Assembly (NCBI RefSeq): GCF_017873675.1
Contig: NZ_JAGGKK010000009.1
Location: 62,001-126,000 of the forward strand
Origin: Virgibacillus litoralis
GTDB taxonomy: Bacteria; Bacillota; Bacilli; Bacillales; Amphibacillaceae
Reading direction: 5' to 3'
DNA: 64,000 nucleotides
Shown here: positions 16,184 to 26,291 of the stretch, piece after piece
Layout: each line of letters starts with the position of its first letter
Position numbering within the stretch: position 1 is the stretch's first letter
Notes under the pieces: model-generated
What the model was told of the DNA's origin: nothing
The model's input: the letters and a program-made list of their open reading frames with translations, nothing else
Database searches by the model: none
Made by a program: the position numbers and the translations under genes

Positions 16184-17443
16184 ATGTTGCGAGTTAAAAT
16201 CTTCATCATAATCCTATTCTTAACTGCCTTCGTTGTAGCAATTATTTCTGGACCAATCTTAATCGAAACCTCAACATATATGAAAGCCCTTCTACTGTAT
16301 TGGCTGTTCTCAACTCTTTACACACATCTTAGAGTGCATTCAAAAAACGGAAAGTTAAATATGGATTACGGTGTCTCCTATAGTATGTCAATTGCTCTGT
16401 TCGCTGGACCACTTGGGCTATTTATCTATGAAGCACTTTATGGCTTTACTGTATATATCATTAGAAGAGTTACAAAAACTGGTGACCCGGATGAATTGTT
16501 ACATACATTTTATAATATTGGTTCATTCGCACTTAATAACACAATTGTCTTCTATTTATTTTTCTATTTTTATCCCAGTTTTCAAAACATCCCTTTTGGC
16601 TTTTGGCTGCTAATTATCCTGTTAGCCCTGATTGTTGCCCTATTATCAGATATATACCTTATTACAATATCCTACTTTTTTGGTGATATTAGCACTCCAG
16701 GAGATGCAATCGACTTCATAAAAAGCCGCAGTATAACAGATCTAGGTAAAATAGCATTCTCAAACGGATTCTTGCTTGTATTTCTACAAGCGGAAAGCTG
16801 GCAGATGGTTATAGCCCTATTTATCTTAAACTATCTCGTCAGTCGTTCTTTCGTTGATAAATCATTAAGCATTCAAAATAAAGTAGAGCGTGATAAATTT
16901 GAACAAATGGCATATACCGACTTTATGACAGAAGTGTACAACCGTGCTTTTATGGATAAAAAAATGAAGGAATTTAATTTATCAGGTGAATATCTGGGGA
17001 TAATTGTAGCGGATATTGATAAATTCAAACAATATAATGATAATTATAATCACGCTGTTGGGGATAAGGTTATTCAAAGTTTCGCTACCACTTTGCACAG
17101 GTACCTAAACGATGAAGACTTCCTGTTCAGAACAGGTGGTGAAGAATTTACGATATTCCTAAGACATAGAACATTTGAAGAATGCTCGATACTCGTTGAG
17201 CAGATGCGAGATGGTGTAGTGAATAGCCCGGTACATGCGGAATTTCATTCGAAAAACGTATCCATTTCATACACAGCCTCATTTGGATTATATTTCTATA
17301 AAACTAGCAAGTATCTATCTATTGAAAAGGGTTATATATATGCCGACCACCTATTACTTCGATCAAAGGAACTCGGTAAAAACCTTGTGTCAGTGAAGAA
17401 TGGAATGAATGATCTTCCATTGTCTGTGAGATATTCGGAGTGA
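16184..17443 (+). CDS. Membrane-anchored GGDEF diguanylate cyclase
   Basis: 419 aa. Six or so N-terminal hydrophobic segments (residues 4-220) form a 5TM/7TM-type sensor. The GGDEF domain follows (residues 243-410), with DIDKFKQYND (from Asp277) for Mg-GTP binding and an intact G318-G319-E320-E321-F322 signature, so c-di-GMP synthesis is expected. The inhibitory RxxD I-site, which should sit five residues before the signature, reads N309-D-E-D312, so product inhibition may be lost. The start has a strong GGGGGGG site. An 8-bp inverted repeat TATATAGG/CCTATATA lies at 16141-16164 in the leader. Confidence 0.88.
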   Translation: MLRVKIFIIILFLTAFVVAIISGPILIETSTYMKALLLYWLFSTLYTHLRVHSKNGKLNMDYGVSYSMSIALFAGPLGLFIYEALYGFTVYIIRRVTKTGDPDELLHTFYNIGSFALNNTIVFYLFFYFYPSFQNIPFGFWLLIILLALIVALLSDIYLITISYFFGDISTPGDAIDFIKSRSITDLGKIAFSNGFLLVFLQAESWQMVIALFILNYLVSRSFVDKSLSIQNKVERDKFEQMAYTDFMTEVYNRAFMDKKMKEFNLSGEYLGIIVADIDKFKQYNDNYNHAVGDKVIQSFATTLHRYLNDEDFLFRTGGEEFTIFLRHRTFEECSILVEQMRDGVVNSPVHAEFHSKNVSISYTASFGLYFYKTSKYLSIEKGYIYADHLLLRSKELGKNLVSVKNGMNDLPLSVRYSE

Positions 17444-17448
17444 AAAGC

Positions 17449-18174
17449 CTAATGTCGTATAGGTGGAGCTTCTACATCCTGGTCATCCATTAATGAAATT
17501 TGAAGCTCGTGCTCGTAATTAATGGAGGCATAAAAAACGTCGTCTAAGTTGTCAATATTCCTACTGGCTAATTGCTCCATCAACCAGCTTTTATCCAGAT
17601 TTAGATTGTGTAGCACATTCGAATATATATTTCCCTCTACGATAACAGAAAACGTTATTGATGAGGTTGTTGTGACGATGTCCAAATCTTGTAAAGTAAC
17701 TGATTTATTGGATGTTTTTTTCAAAACACTTAGTGATCCATTGGCTTCAATGATAGCCGTCTCAACTTCATTCAAATCAAATACATTCTTCTCGCGGAGC
17801 ATCTGCAGGATGTTGTCAATGGAGTAACGCATCTGTTTCATGTTTTTATGTAACAGTTTACCATTTTGGACAACGATGGTTGGTTCAAATGTCAGTAGTT
17901 TTCCGATTTTTCGATTGGATATTTTCCACTTAGCTACGATTCTTTGAAGTATAGCAATAGCAATAATCGCAAATGCAGTCGGAAGATGGTGTATATTTGG
18001 ATCTGCTATGTCAGCACCTACCACCGCACCCAAGGTTACGATAATCAGAAAATCAAATATTGGTAACTCCCCTATCGCACGTTTACCCATAAAAATTGTT
18101 ACAAAGAGTAATAATGGTAAAATAGTAACAATCCTGCCAAGAATGATAAGCAATTCTTTTAATGTTTCCAGCAT
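17449..18174 (-). CDS. DUF421 (YetF-family) membrane protein
   Basis: 241 aa from the ATG at 18174 (AAGGGG upstream). Three N-terminal membrane segments, including the family motif FMGKRAIGELPIFDFLIIVTLG, are followed by a soluble part with TIVVQNGKLLHKNMKQMRYSIDNILQMLREKNVFDLNEVETAIIEANG, the DUF421 core. It differs from the paralogue at 12879 by having the usual C-terminal subdomain (WLMEQLASRNI) rather than a Gln-rich coil. It converges with the GGDEF gene, with stop codons 5 nt apart. Function unknown. Confidence 0.85.
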   Translation of the reverse strand: MLETLKELLIILGRIVTILPLLLFVTIFMGKRAIGELPIFDFLIIVTLGAVVGADIADPNIHHLPTAFAIIAIAILQRIVAKWKISNRKIGKLLTFEPTIVVQNGKLLHKNMKQMRYSIDNILQMLREKNVFDLNEVETAIIEANGSLSVLKKTSNKSVTLQDLDIVTTTSSITFSVIVEGNIYSNVLHNLNLDKSWLMEQLASRNIDNLDDVFYASINYEHELQISLMDDQDVEAPPIRH

Positions 18175-18382
18175 GTTAATACCCCTTCTCATAACCTCTA
18201 CTCTAATAGATATTGTATAGATAAATATGAACTATAATACTAGCATCCTTTCCTGTAATGGCCCTTTTCATACATTAATAGATTTCATGAAAGATGGGCT
18301 TATTATTCATAAAGGCTTCCATCAGCCAAGAATCAACCATCTATGTTATCCTTGTTATGCTTAATATAGGAGGCGGAAATTG

Positions 18383-19287
18383 ATGGGCGATAAGAAGGGG
18401 ATTTTATTTGTATTAATAGGTGCAGGCAGTTTTGGATTCACACCAATATTTGCCAAATTAGGATTCAGCAACGGCTATACACTCGGACAAATTAATATCA
18501 TTCAAATGCTTATATCCCTTGTTTTACTATGGAGCATCGTCATAATTAAGCGGTCATCATTCAGGGGATTAAACAAGAAGAACATAAAACAGATTATGAT
18601 AACAGGTTCATTCGTCGGACTAACGAGCATATTTTATTACGGTTCGATGATATACCTTCCTGCTTCATTAGCAATAATATTATTATTTCAATTCGTTTGG
18701 ATTGGCATCCTATTTGAATGGATTCTTAGTAAAGTTAGACCAAGCCTAATAACCTTATTGGCAATGGCACTGATATTAATAGGAGTGTTTTTTGCCTCAA
18801 ATATTTTAATTGCAGTCTGGAAAAATTGCCTGCGATGGGATTTGTATTTGGGATTCTTGCGGCATTTACATATGCAGGATTTATAAATTTTAGTGGTAAA
18901 GTGGCGACAGAGGTTGATCCATGGGTTCGTAGTTCGTTGATGGTTACAGGATCGACTGTGTTGGTAATACTGATTTTCATAAAGGATATACCGTATATAC
19001 CTGTGACTGATGGTTCTTTATGGATTGTAACTGCAGGGGTTGCCTTATTCGGATCCGTTATGCCTCCATTATTTTTCGCGCTTGGAGCGCATTTAATCTC
19101 AGGTGGCCTCGTTAATATTCTGAGTTCATTTGAATTACCAGTGGCTATTATATCGGCAAGTATAATCCTCTCCGAATCCATCACACTTGTACAATGGCTA
19201 GGAACGTCTTTGATTATAGGCGCAATTATATTGAATGAATTAGGGAGTATGCGGTTTAATATTAAAAAACACTCAACAAGTGACTAG
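18383..19287 (+). pseudogene. EamA/DMT-type transporter, single frameshift
   Basis: Two open frames together make one 10-TM EamA drug/metabolite transporter of about 300 aa. The first frame (18383-18886) covers GSFGFTPIFAKLGF through GVFFASNI. The second continues with LPAMGFVFGILAAFTYAGFINFSGKV to the end. The break lies at an AAAAA run near 18822, where adding one A restores a full-length protein. Start ATG 18383 has AGGAGG upstream. Either a real recent pseudogene or a homopolymer sequencing error. Substrate unknown. A good terminator follows. Confidence 0.8.
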
Positions 19288-19312
19288 GAAATAAATCTTT
19301 ATTAAAGTGAAA

Positions 19313-19346
19313 AACCAATCGTCGGATAATGACGATTGGTTTTTTA
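19313..19346 (+). terminator. Strong intrinsic terminator (two-way)
   Basis: Perfect 11-bp stem AACCAATCGTC / GACGATTGGTT, loop GGATAAT, followed by TTTTTT. AAAAA on the other side lets it also serve the convergent rlmN gene. Confidence 0.9.
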
Positions 19347-19406
19347 TGCTTATACTGATAATCTATTCGACGTGATTTGACAAAAACCGGGGAGTGACAG
19401 GCACCA

Positions 19407-20480
19407 CTATACCGTTTTTTTCTCTTTGTTTTTCTTGATTTGTTTGCTTCGGAGCTGTCCGCAGGCTGCATCAATGTCTGCTCCGTTTTCCCAGCGAACA
19501 CCACAATTAATGCCATTTTGTTTTAATGTTTCATAAAACGCCTGAATTGTTTCTGAATCACTTCGCTGATATTGATTATCATCAACTGAATTGTATGGAA
19601 TTAAATTCACATATGTCAGATGCTTCTTATCCCCAAGCAGTTTAGCAAGCTGTCTTGCTTCTGTCTTATGGTCATTTACATCCTTCAGCATGATATACTC
19701 ATACGTTATGCGGCGATTTACTTTTTCCAAGTAATAATCAACAGAGTCCATGAGCTTCTCAATCGGAAATGCCTTGTTTATTTTCATAATTCGTGTTCTG
19801 AGTTCATTATTTGGTGCATGTAATGAGATGGCAAGGTTAACCTGTGTGCCAGCATCAGCCCACTCATATATTTTGTTTGCAATACCACTTGTTGATACGG
19901 TGATATGTCTTGCGCCAATGCATAGACCTTTATCATTGTTCACGACATTAATGAAATCCATAAGATTTGTAAAGTTATCAAATGGCTCTCCAATCCCCAT
20001 AACAACGATATGACTAACGCGCTCACCTTCATCTTTTTCATCAAGATGCTTTTGTACATTCATGATTTGTTCAACAATTTCGCCGCTGGAGAGATCGCGA
20101 CTCTTCTTCAATAGACCACTCGCACAAAATGTACAGCCAATGTTACAGCCTACCTGTGTCGTTACACAAACAGATAAACCATAATTGAAACGCATTAACA
20201 CCGTTTCAATAATATTACCATCTGACAGCTTGAATAAATATTTAATCGTACCATCAGCTGATTCTTGCTTGATTTCCTCTGACAACGTGTGAAGAACGAA
20301 ATTCTCTTCCAGAAGTGCAATCGTATCCTTGTTCACATTTTTCATCTCAGAGAACGCTGTGACGCGTTTTTTATAAAGCCAGTTCCACACCTGGTCGGCA
20401 CGGAATCGCAGTTGACCATTATCCATTAACCAGTCTGTTAATTGTTCATATGTTAGTCCATAAATGGATGTTTTACTCAT
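19407..20480 (-). CDS. rlmN: 23S rRNA A2503 / tRNA A37 C2-methyltransferase (radical SAM)
   Basis: 357 aa RlmN. The radical-SAM CxxxCxxC is Cys112-Cys116-Cys119 ([12 protein letters not shown]), followed by GEIVEQ. The GIGEPFDN and [18 protein letters not shown] segments and the C-terminal [20 protein letters not shown], which carries the methyl-carrying Cys, are all present. It methylates C2 of adenine in rRNA, and of tRNA in some species. Single gene; the ATG has GAGGG upstream. A GGGGAGTGACAGGCACC motif follows the stop at about 19390-19407, a short sequence I recall as recurrent in Bacillus genomes. Confidence 0.97.
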   Translation of the reverse strand: MSKTSIYGLTYEQLTDWLMDNGQLRFRADQVWNWLYKKRVTAFSEMKNVNKDTIALLEENFVLHTLSEEIKQESADGTIKYLFKLSDGNIIETVLMRFNYGLSVCVTTQVGCNIGCTFCASGLLKKSRDLSSGEIVEQIMNVQKHLDEKDEGERVSHIVVMGIGEPFDNFTNLMDFINVVNNDKGLCIGARHITVSTSGIANKIYEWADAGTQVNLAISLHAPNNELRTRIMKINKAFPIEKLMDSVDYYLEKVNRRITYEYIMLKDVNDHKTEARQLAKLLGDKKHLTYVNLIPYNSVDDNQYQRSDSETIQAFYETLKQNGINCGVRWENGADIDAACGQLRSKQIKKNKEKKTV

Positions 20481-20565
20481 TTTGTACCCTCATTTCAAAC
20501 ATTGCAATTCTTATATTGTACTATATTACTACATCAATCGCAACGTCGCAACACAAACCTTATAA

Positions 20566-21543
20566 TCACCGCTTCAGCGTTAAAAGATTGATTTCCGGTG
20601 GGTTAAACAATCGAAACTTTAAAAAAGATAATGCATCACTGCTTCCTAAGCCTGCGCTAACATATTGTTTCGTTTGTTTATACTCCCACAGTCCCTTCAC
20701 ACGATCATTTGACGGAAAAAAGCTGCTTTTACTCCATGGCTCCGGGACGAAAAATGCTCCAACAAATGGAAGTCGAATTTGTCCGCCGTGATAATGACCT
20801 GCCATTATCAGATCATAGTCCCTCCAAATTGTTTTATTGCTATTTTGGATAAAATCAATTCGCTTGTCTGCCACTGGATAGTGGTTTAGTGCGATTACCA
20901 CATCCGCTTCGTTTACATCATCAAGGATTTCCATGTCCTGCCATAGCTGTTTTTGATATGTAATATAGTTCTCATTTGAATTATATGGTGGTGTGACGAT
21001 TCCCTCACTTGTTCCCACATATTCAGGACTGCTTATTATCGACAACTCGAAGTTAACAAAATGAATATTAGCCCCTTCCAGTTTAACCGTTTCAACAGAC
21101 TCTAATAATTCAACGCCTCTTTGTTCTGTACCTTTAACGAACTCACTTTTTTCAATACCCGGGGTAAATTGATAACTATAGGGGTCATCGTTCCCTGGCA
21201 CGTACCAGGCATTTTCTTTATCTGTTATCCCATCAAGTATCGAATAAAAGGACTTGAAATCCGTGCTTTTTGTATTGTCGAGAATGTCTCCTGTAAAAAC
21301 AATCGCATCATAGTCAATATCATTAATGGCACCGATCAAGCGCTTCTGATTGTTACCGAATTCTTTTTCCTGCAGGTCAGAAATCTGAAGAATCCGGAAG
21401 CCTTCAAGCTCTTCCGGCATATCATCAATTGCGATATCCTCCTCTGTAACGGTAATTCGATTGTTATCCCAAACTATATAACCAATTAAAATGAAAATAC
21501 CTAGTAAAGCTCCTAGTAAGATTCTTCCTCCAATCTTCTTCAA
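20566..21543 (-). CDS. Membrane-anchored metallophosphoesterase at the end of the lasso operon
   Basis: 325 aa. One N-terminal membrane anchor (residues 6-26) places the enzyme outside the membrane. Calcineurin-type metal motifs are ISDLQ (Asp plus Gln where His is usual), FTGDILD, PGNDD, NHYP and AGHYHGGQ, as in YkuE/YaeI relatives. The start is TTG with GGGGCGGG upstream. Only 22 nt separate it from the exporter gene, so it is probably the last gene of the lasso-peptide operon. A role in immunity or in trimming the phosphate of the peptide is possible, but a general housekeeping role is equally open. Confidence 0.8.
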   Translation of the reverse strand: MKKIGGRILLGALLGIFILIGYIVWDNNRITVTEEDIAIDDMPEELEGFRILQISDLQEKEFGNNQKRLIGAINDIDYDAIVFTGDILDNTKSTDFKSFYSILDGITDKENAWYVPGNDDPYSYQFTPGIEKSEFVKGTEQRGVELLESVETVKLEGANIHFVNFELSIISSPEYVGTSEGIVTPPYNSNENYITYQKQLWQDMEILDDVNEADVVIALNHYPVADKRIDFIQNSNKTIWRDYDLIMAGHYHGGQIRLPFVGAFFVPEPWSKSSFFPSNDRVKGLWEYKQTKQYVSAGLGSSDALSFLKFRLFNPPEINLLTLKR

Positions 21544-21565
21544 TGATAACCCGCCCCAATGCTCA

Positions 21566-23362
21566 TTATTGTGTTACTTCTGTCTGATTTCGCAATAAAT
21601 AGCTGAATGTGCTTCTTTTTTCTTTAGCTAGTTCCGTAAATCCACCCTTTTGAATAACTTCTCCCTCGTTCAGTACAACAACCTGATCTGCATTCCGAAT
21701 GGTCGACAAACGATGCGCGATAACGATAATCGTCATCTTACCTTTAAGCCTATCCAGCGCTTCCTGGATTTTCGCTTCATTTTCTGTATCAAGTGCACTT
21801 GTCGCCTCGTCCAGCACAAGAATGGACGGATTACGCAGAATTGCACGCGCTAATACAAGACGTTGCCGTTCACCGCCTGATAGTTTTATCCCCCGATCTC
21901 CAATCAGTGTATCGATACCGTCCGGAAGTCCGTTGACGAATTCAGCAGCTGAGGAGAATTCCAATGCTTCCCACATTTGCTGTTCGTTCGCGTCTGGTTC
22001 TACTAACAACAAATTTTCCCTTATACTCGTATTAAAAAGAAATGGATCCTGTGGCACATAACTGATCGACCGCCTTAATGATAGAAGATTTTCACTCGTT
22101 AAGGGGGTTCCATCAATTAATACCTGCCCTTTTTCGGCCTGGTTAAGTCCCATCAGTATATCGATTAATGTGCTTTTCCCTGCACCAGAACGTCCGACAA
22201 ACGCGGTCATCTGATTGGAAGGGATGCTTAAGCTGATATTCTGCAACGCATAGTGGGGTTCATTTTGGTTATATCGGAAATAAACACCATCACATTGCAA
22301 GCCTTCTCTAATAGCAAGTGGCCGTACATCCTGATTCCCACTCATCGCAAATTCTCTAGCTGTCTCACATTCTTTCTGGAGTGCATTAACAGCTTTAAAG
22401 GATGGGATCGTTGTTGCAATTTGTTCCATAGAAGACTGGATCCCTGCAACTCTGGGCCAAAGCCTTGAAAAGATGACGATAACTAACATTAGTTGCGCTG
22501 CCTGTGCGCTAAACATGGTTACCGCAATATAAATAAATGCAGCAATTAGAACAGCAGATGCAATCTTATAATATAATTGCGAGGTTGATTTCAGTCTCGT
22601 ATAATCTACTTGCTGGTTTTGCATCTTTTCCGTGACCGAACCAAACCAGTCTAACCTGGAATCCTCCAATGTATTACTTTTGATATCTTTGATGCCATTA
22701 ACTTGATCAGTGATACCTGAAAGATAACTTCTGCCCAGTTCAAAGTTCATTTTCCCTAAAGCAAGCGATCGTTTAAGAAACTTCCGGTTAAAAAAGATAA
22801 GTACTAATCCACAAAGTAAAACAAATACCGTAATATTCGGTGATAGCCAGAATGCAAGCCCAATCTGGATTAACGTGAAAACAAGTGACGCAGCAAATTG
22901 TAAAAATGAGTATGTACCCGCACTGGCACGGGCTATTTCGGCTGTTAATATATTAATTAGATCTGATTTTCGTTGTTTAATGAAAAAATCCCAGTTCGCA
23001 TGAAGTAACGACCGATAAGTCTCCATCCGCATATGTCTTAAAAACCCTTGCTGTATAACTGTATTTTTTACAGTTAACTGTCTGTTCATAACATTTTGCC
23101 CAACAACAACAAGCACAAATATCGCTAAAATTAACGGCAAACCAAATGAACTTGGAATATCCTGCAGAAAACTAAACATACTTAACAGTGGCGATCCCCC
23201 AGCATCCATATCGACTATCCCACTCATACTAATTAAGGGAATCAATAAAATTATTCCAATCCCTTCAAGCAACCCGATACCTATCATTGCAAAGAGATTA
23301 ATATACAGGATTTTACCTGAATACGCATGAATTTGTTTTAAAAAGTAAACTACATGTTTCAA
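21566..23362 (-). CDS. Lasso-peptide ABC exporter (fused membrane and ATPase domains)
   Basis: 598 aa half-transporter: six membrane segments (residues 20-300), then an ATPase with Walker A GRSGAGKS (390-397), signature LSGGERQ (494-500) and Walker B ILVLDEA. No peptidase C39 domain is present, as expected, because B1/B2 remove the leader. It starts with TTG, preceded by AGGGGG, 12 nt after the nucleotidyltransferase stop. Position at the end of the cluster marks it as the D component that exports the mature lasso peptides and usually gives immunity. Confidence 0.88.
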   Translation of the reverse strand: MKHVVYFLKQIHAYSGKILYINLFAMIGIGLLEGIGIILLIPLISMSGIVDMDAGGSPLLSMFSFLQDIPSSFGLPLILAIFVLVVVGQNVMNRQLTVKNTVIQQGFLRHMRMETYRSLLHANWDFFIKQRKSDLINILTAEIARASAGTYSFLQFAASLVFTLIQIGLAFWLSPNITVFVLLCGLVLIFFNRKFLKRSLALGKMNFELGRSYLSGITDQVNGIKDIKSNTLEDSRLDWFGSVTEKMQNQQVDYTRLKSTSQLYYKIASAVLIAAFIYIAVTMFSAQAAQLMLVIVIFSRLWPRVAGIQSSMEQIATTIPSFKAVNALQKECETAREFAMSGNQDVRPLAIREGLQCDGVYFRYNQNEPHYALQNISLSIPSNQMTAFVGRSGAGKSTLIDILMGLNQAEKGQVLIDGTPLTSENLLSLRRSISYVPQDPFLFNTSIRENLLLVEPDANEQQMWEALEFSSAAEFVNGLPDGIDTLIGDRGIKLSGGERQRLVLARAILRNPSILVLDEATSALDTENEAKIQEALDRLKGKMTIIVIAHRLSTIRNADQVVVLNEGEVIQKGGFTELAKEKRSTFSYLLRNQTEVTQ

Positions 23363-23374
23363 TTGAAAGTCCCC

Positions 23375-24562
23375 CTAGGGTAAAGCATGCTTTCTTGTTT
23401 TTCTCCAAGCCCATAAAAATGGCCGCAATGGAAAATAGAGAAAATGGACTGCCTTTGGTAATGGTAAAGTGCTCTGATCTTCTGGATATGGATAAAGAAA
23501 GCTCATTATAAAAATTAATCTTTGCTGTGTGCTCATTAACGAAAACAGATAATGTTTATGATAGTTAGCAACGGCTTCAGGAACAGGCTCCGTATGTAAG
23601 TTAACCTGTTGTTTATAATAAAATAGTGCCTTTTGCGCTAGTTCCTTTGGGCAGGTATGGTTGGTTAATGCTTTCATCCCTCTAGTAAGCTTTGTATCTA
23701 GCAGCTGTTCCACTAGAATTAACGCTTGCCCCCCAGTTTGATATAGTTGGTATTTTTTTAATAAACGTTTGGTTAGCTGCCAATCCATGTGCTGATGAAG
23801 TAATTCACGAATATCAACTAGCCACCGCATACGGGACCAGCCATGGCGTGCCCCATGAGACACAAGGAATAAAAACATGTCTTCTTTGCCAAGAACATTT
23901 ACTGGGAAGCTTGTAAGTTTACTAATGCACTTTCGCTGCCACATTTCTTTAAAACTCGGTTCCTTTCCGGGTCCGGGATTCAGCCTCCAATGCACTTCAA
24001 GTTTAATCTTCTTTTGCGGGTGAAAATAGGTAACATGATGATGCCGCCACTTCCAGTCATTCAGCACCGTTTTAATATAGTTATCCTTTTGATACCCTTG
24101 TTCTGCTAGAAGTGTGTCTGCCTTTTCAAGTTGATTGATCGGAATTAGCATATCCAAGTCACTTGAAGTACGAAGCGAAATGTCTCCGTATAGCTCATAT
24201 GCAAGAACAGGTCCTTTTAAGAAAATCAACGGAATTTCATCGTGAGCAAATGTCCTCCCTACCCGCTCCATTTCCCCGCTTAAATAAAGCATCTGAAACG
24301 TGTTTCGTTGATATTGCTTATAGAGGAATTCTTTCACATATTGAGGAATTATATCGTCATCCATCAGTTTTAATTTGGGACTTAACACTGGATAGACACG
24401 GTGGTGCATCGTTAAATCAACGAACTGTTCCCAATCGATATTTGTTATCAATTCAGGATTTTGTATTACAAGCTGAGCAGGTGAGTCACTCTTTAGCAAT
24501 TTAAAAATAAGCTTTAATTCTTTAGGTATATCTGTTAGGTCAAGCTTGAACTTATCAACCAT
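23375..24562 (-). CDS. Nucleotidyltransferase-fold tailoring enzyme of the lasso cluster
   Basis: 395 aa protein of the uncharacterised nucleotidyltransferase family (PF14907-like). The metal site reads FLKGPVLAYELYGDISLRTSSDLDML, with Asp135 and Asp137 as the DxD pair. Similar genes sit in several Firmicutes lasso clusters. In pseudomycoidin the homologue PsmN adds hexose to the phosphorylated C-terminal Ser. Here it follows kinase, B1 and B2, so a comparable second modification of the phospho-Ser is likely. Start ATG with GGGAGG upstream. Confidence 0.8.
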   Translation of the reverse strand: MVDKFKLDLTDIPKELKLIFKLLKSDSPAQLVIQNPELITNIDWEQFVDLTMHHRVYPVLSPKLKLMDDDIIPQYVKEFLYKQYQRNTFQMLYLSGEMERVGRTFAHDEIPLIFLKGPVLAYELYGDISLRTSSDLDMLIPINQLEKADTLLAEQGYQKDNYIKTVLNDWKWRHHHVTYFHPQKKIKLEVHWRLNPGPGKEPSFKEMWQRKCISKLTSFPVNVLGKEDMFLFLVSHGARHGWSRMRWLVDIRELLHQHMDWQLTKRLLKKYQLYQTGGQALILVEQLLDTKLTRGMKALTNHTCPKELAQKALFYYKQQVNLHTEPVPEAVANYHKHYLFSLMSTQQRLIFIMSFLYPYPEDQSTLPLPKAVHFLYFPLRPFLWAWRKTRKHALP

Positions 24563-24581
24563 TGGTAATTATCCTCCCTGC

Positions 24582-25022
24582 TCAAACACTTTTGGCAAAC
24601 TTACTGATTACAGTAAAGCGTTCCATTCCTTCCGAGCCCGTAATATAAAAAGGGCCACTTCGCAGCCAAGCATGTGCGATTAATTGTCCAGTATTATCCT
24701 TAGCAGTCCCCAGATAAAGCGTGCTTTCAATTTTCCTTCTTTCCAGCATTTTCATTGCAGCAATGGCTTTGACAAGACATTGACTTTCCCATAACGTGTA
24801 ACGGCTAGTGATCTGAATAGTTTGGGATATATGTGCCAGAAGTGCTTTATTTTCTGTCTGTAGCGTAAACGGTGTCTCCACCATAATATCTCCCAGTGAA
24901 GGTGCAACTTTTGGAAATGGAAGAGCTTTGAGAATACGGGCCCATCCTAAATAAAAATACGATTCAAATAAGAGCAGCTTCGACTGTCTATTTAATTTGA
25001 TAAAAACAATTAACTTTTTCAT
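24582..25022 (-). CDS. Lasso peptide leader peptidase B2 (transglutaminase-like)
   Basis: 146 aa. Matches the transglutaminase-core3 (B2) family. Catalytic Cys82 is in the helix WESQCLVKAIAAMKML, and His117 is in AHAWLRSG. It cuts the leader after the penultimate Thr, once B1 has bound the leader, and works together with the cyclase. It follows B1 by 20 nt. The third catalytic residue is not obvious by eye. Single-domain length is normal for split B1/B2 systems of Firmicutes. Confidence 0.92.
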   Translation of the reverse strand: MKKLIVFIKLNRQSKLLLFESYFYLGWARILKALPFPKVAPSLGDIMVETPFTLQTENKALLAHISQTIQITSRYTLWESQCLVKAIAAMKMLERRKIESTLYLGTAKDNTGQLIAHAWLRSGPFYITGSEGMERFTVISKFAKSV

Positions 25023-25042
25023 AAGGGTCGTTCCTTTCTTAA

Positions 25043-25333
25043 TTAGCCTGCATTCACTATGCCTTCCTCTAATAAAAGGGTTAAAAAGGATAGGACCTGC
25101 TCTTCACATTCACTATGTTCGACATCATACTGCTCGGTTAAAGAAGCAATCAGATTCTGGACGGTGATTGGCTCCTTTAGTAGCTCCCATATCTCGCCGC
25201 CCATTTCGCCCAAATTATAATACTTGCCATTATGAATGCTCAGCATCACTTTTTCCCCATCCATATCGCTGACAATGTTCCCTTCTTTTTGGCTAACCAG
25301 ATGTTGGACAGAAAGACTTTGGTTTTTAATCAT
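25043..25333 (-). CDS. Lasso peptide leader-binding protein B1 (PqqD/RRE)
   Basis: 96 aa PqqD-like RiPP recognition element. It has DMDGEKVMLSIHNGKYYNLGEMGGEIWELL, the winged-helix pattern that binds the leader, and an acidic C-terminal helix. The ATG overlaps the kinase stop (ATGA), so translation is coupled. It should bind the WxxPxLExLDV part of both precursor leaders and hand them to B2 and the cyclases. One B1 serves two precursors here. Confidence 0.92.
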   Translation of the reverse strand: MIKNQSLSVQHLVSQKEGNIVSDMDGEKVMLSIHNGKYYNLGEMGGEIWELLKEPITVQNLIASLTEQYDVEHSECEEQVLSFLTLLLEEGIVNAG

Positions 25334-26268
25334 ACAATTTCCTCCTTCCTGTTAACTCTAGTTAAAATGAAATCAGCTAGTTTATCGGCTGTAAACTGAT
25401 TTATTGGCCTAATTAACCGATGAAAATCTATTTTATTGACCATGTTTGCAGAAGCACTAAAGTGCCAATCCATTATCCCTGAACGTGAAATAATAAAGTT
25501 TCGATATGTATGGTGGAATAATGTATGGAACCGTTCCAGTTTCTGAATTGGATTAACTTCAATCTCATTAACATTTGATCTGATTAGTTCAAAAATACCG
25601 ACTAAAGGAACTGGTTTGTCAGCAAATTGTTCAAGAACTGGAACTGCGAATTTAGTCTCTCTATCTATTATTGGCCGAAGATGTTCTGAATCAATCCCAA
25701 ACTGATCCAGACTCTCCTGCCACAATTTCTGCTGCGGATATGCCGGGGTAACAATCGGGACATTCTTTTCAGAAAAAGTCACTGGAATTACGTCATCACT
25801 TAAAAGCTGATAACCCCGCTTTAATAATGCTGAAGCAAGTGTTGATTTTCCAGCACCAGAATCACCAACAATTGCATATGCCTTTCCATCAATCACTAGT
25901 GCGCTGCCGTGTAATGGGAGAACCATTCTTTGCATGAGTAATGCCCCCATACAGGTGCCGAGAATATAAAGACGTACTTGATCTTCCTCTGAACCCTCGA
26001 TGGGGGAAACGAAAATCTCCCGTCCATTTTTAACTAAATAAACAGCGGTATCCGGCACATGAAACATAGTGAAGTCTTTCTCCACCACAAAATATCTACC
26101 AGCCTCGGAAAGTTCAGACCACAACCCTGCTAAATCAGCTTTATGAACCTTCACACTAGCTAAATGTTCTTCCATGTCTATTTGCGGCAATTCCGGTAAA
26201 AAAAATTCACTGAAAATGCTTAGACCAAAAGCTTTGTATGTGAATTTTTTTAACGTGTTAATCATCAT
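25330..26268 (-). CDS. Lasso peptide kinase (HPr-kinase-like)
   Basis: 312 aa. HPr kinase/phosphorylase fold: His120 in LPLHGSALVI, P-loop GDSGAGKS (135-142) and SDD (157-159). Relatives in paeninodin-type clusters (ThcoK, PadeK) phosphorylate the side chain of the C-terminal Ser of the precursor. Both precursors here end in Ser, which fits. The start is a tandem ATG with GGGGGA upstream. It lies after the hairpin that follows precursor 1 and is the first of the downstream maturation genes. Confidence 0.9.
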   Translation of the reverse strand: MMINTLKKFTYKAFGLSIFSEFFLPELPQIDMEEHLASVKVHKADLAGLWSELSEAGRYFVVEKDFTMFHVPDTAVYLVKNGREIFVSPIEGSEEDQVRLYILGTCMGALLMQRMVLPLHGSALVIDGKAYAIVGDSGAGKSTLASALLKRGYQLLSDDVIPVTFSEKNVPIVTPAYPQQKLWQESLDQFGIDSEHLRPIIDRETKFAVPVLEQFADKPVPLVGIFELIRSNVNEIEVNPIQKLERFHTLFHHTYRNFIISRSGIMDWHFSASANMVNKIDFHRLIRPINQFTADKLADFILTRVNRKEEIV

Positions 26269-26291
26269 GTGAGTTCCCCCATTTTTATGGT

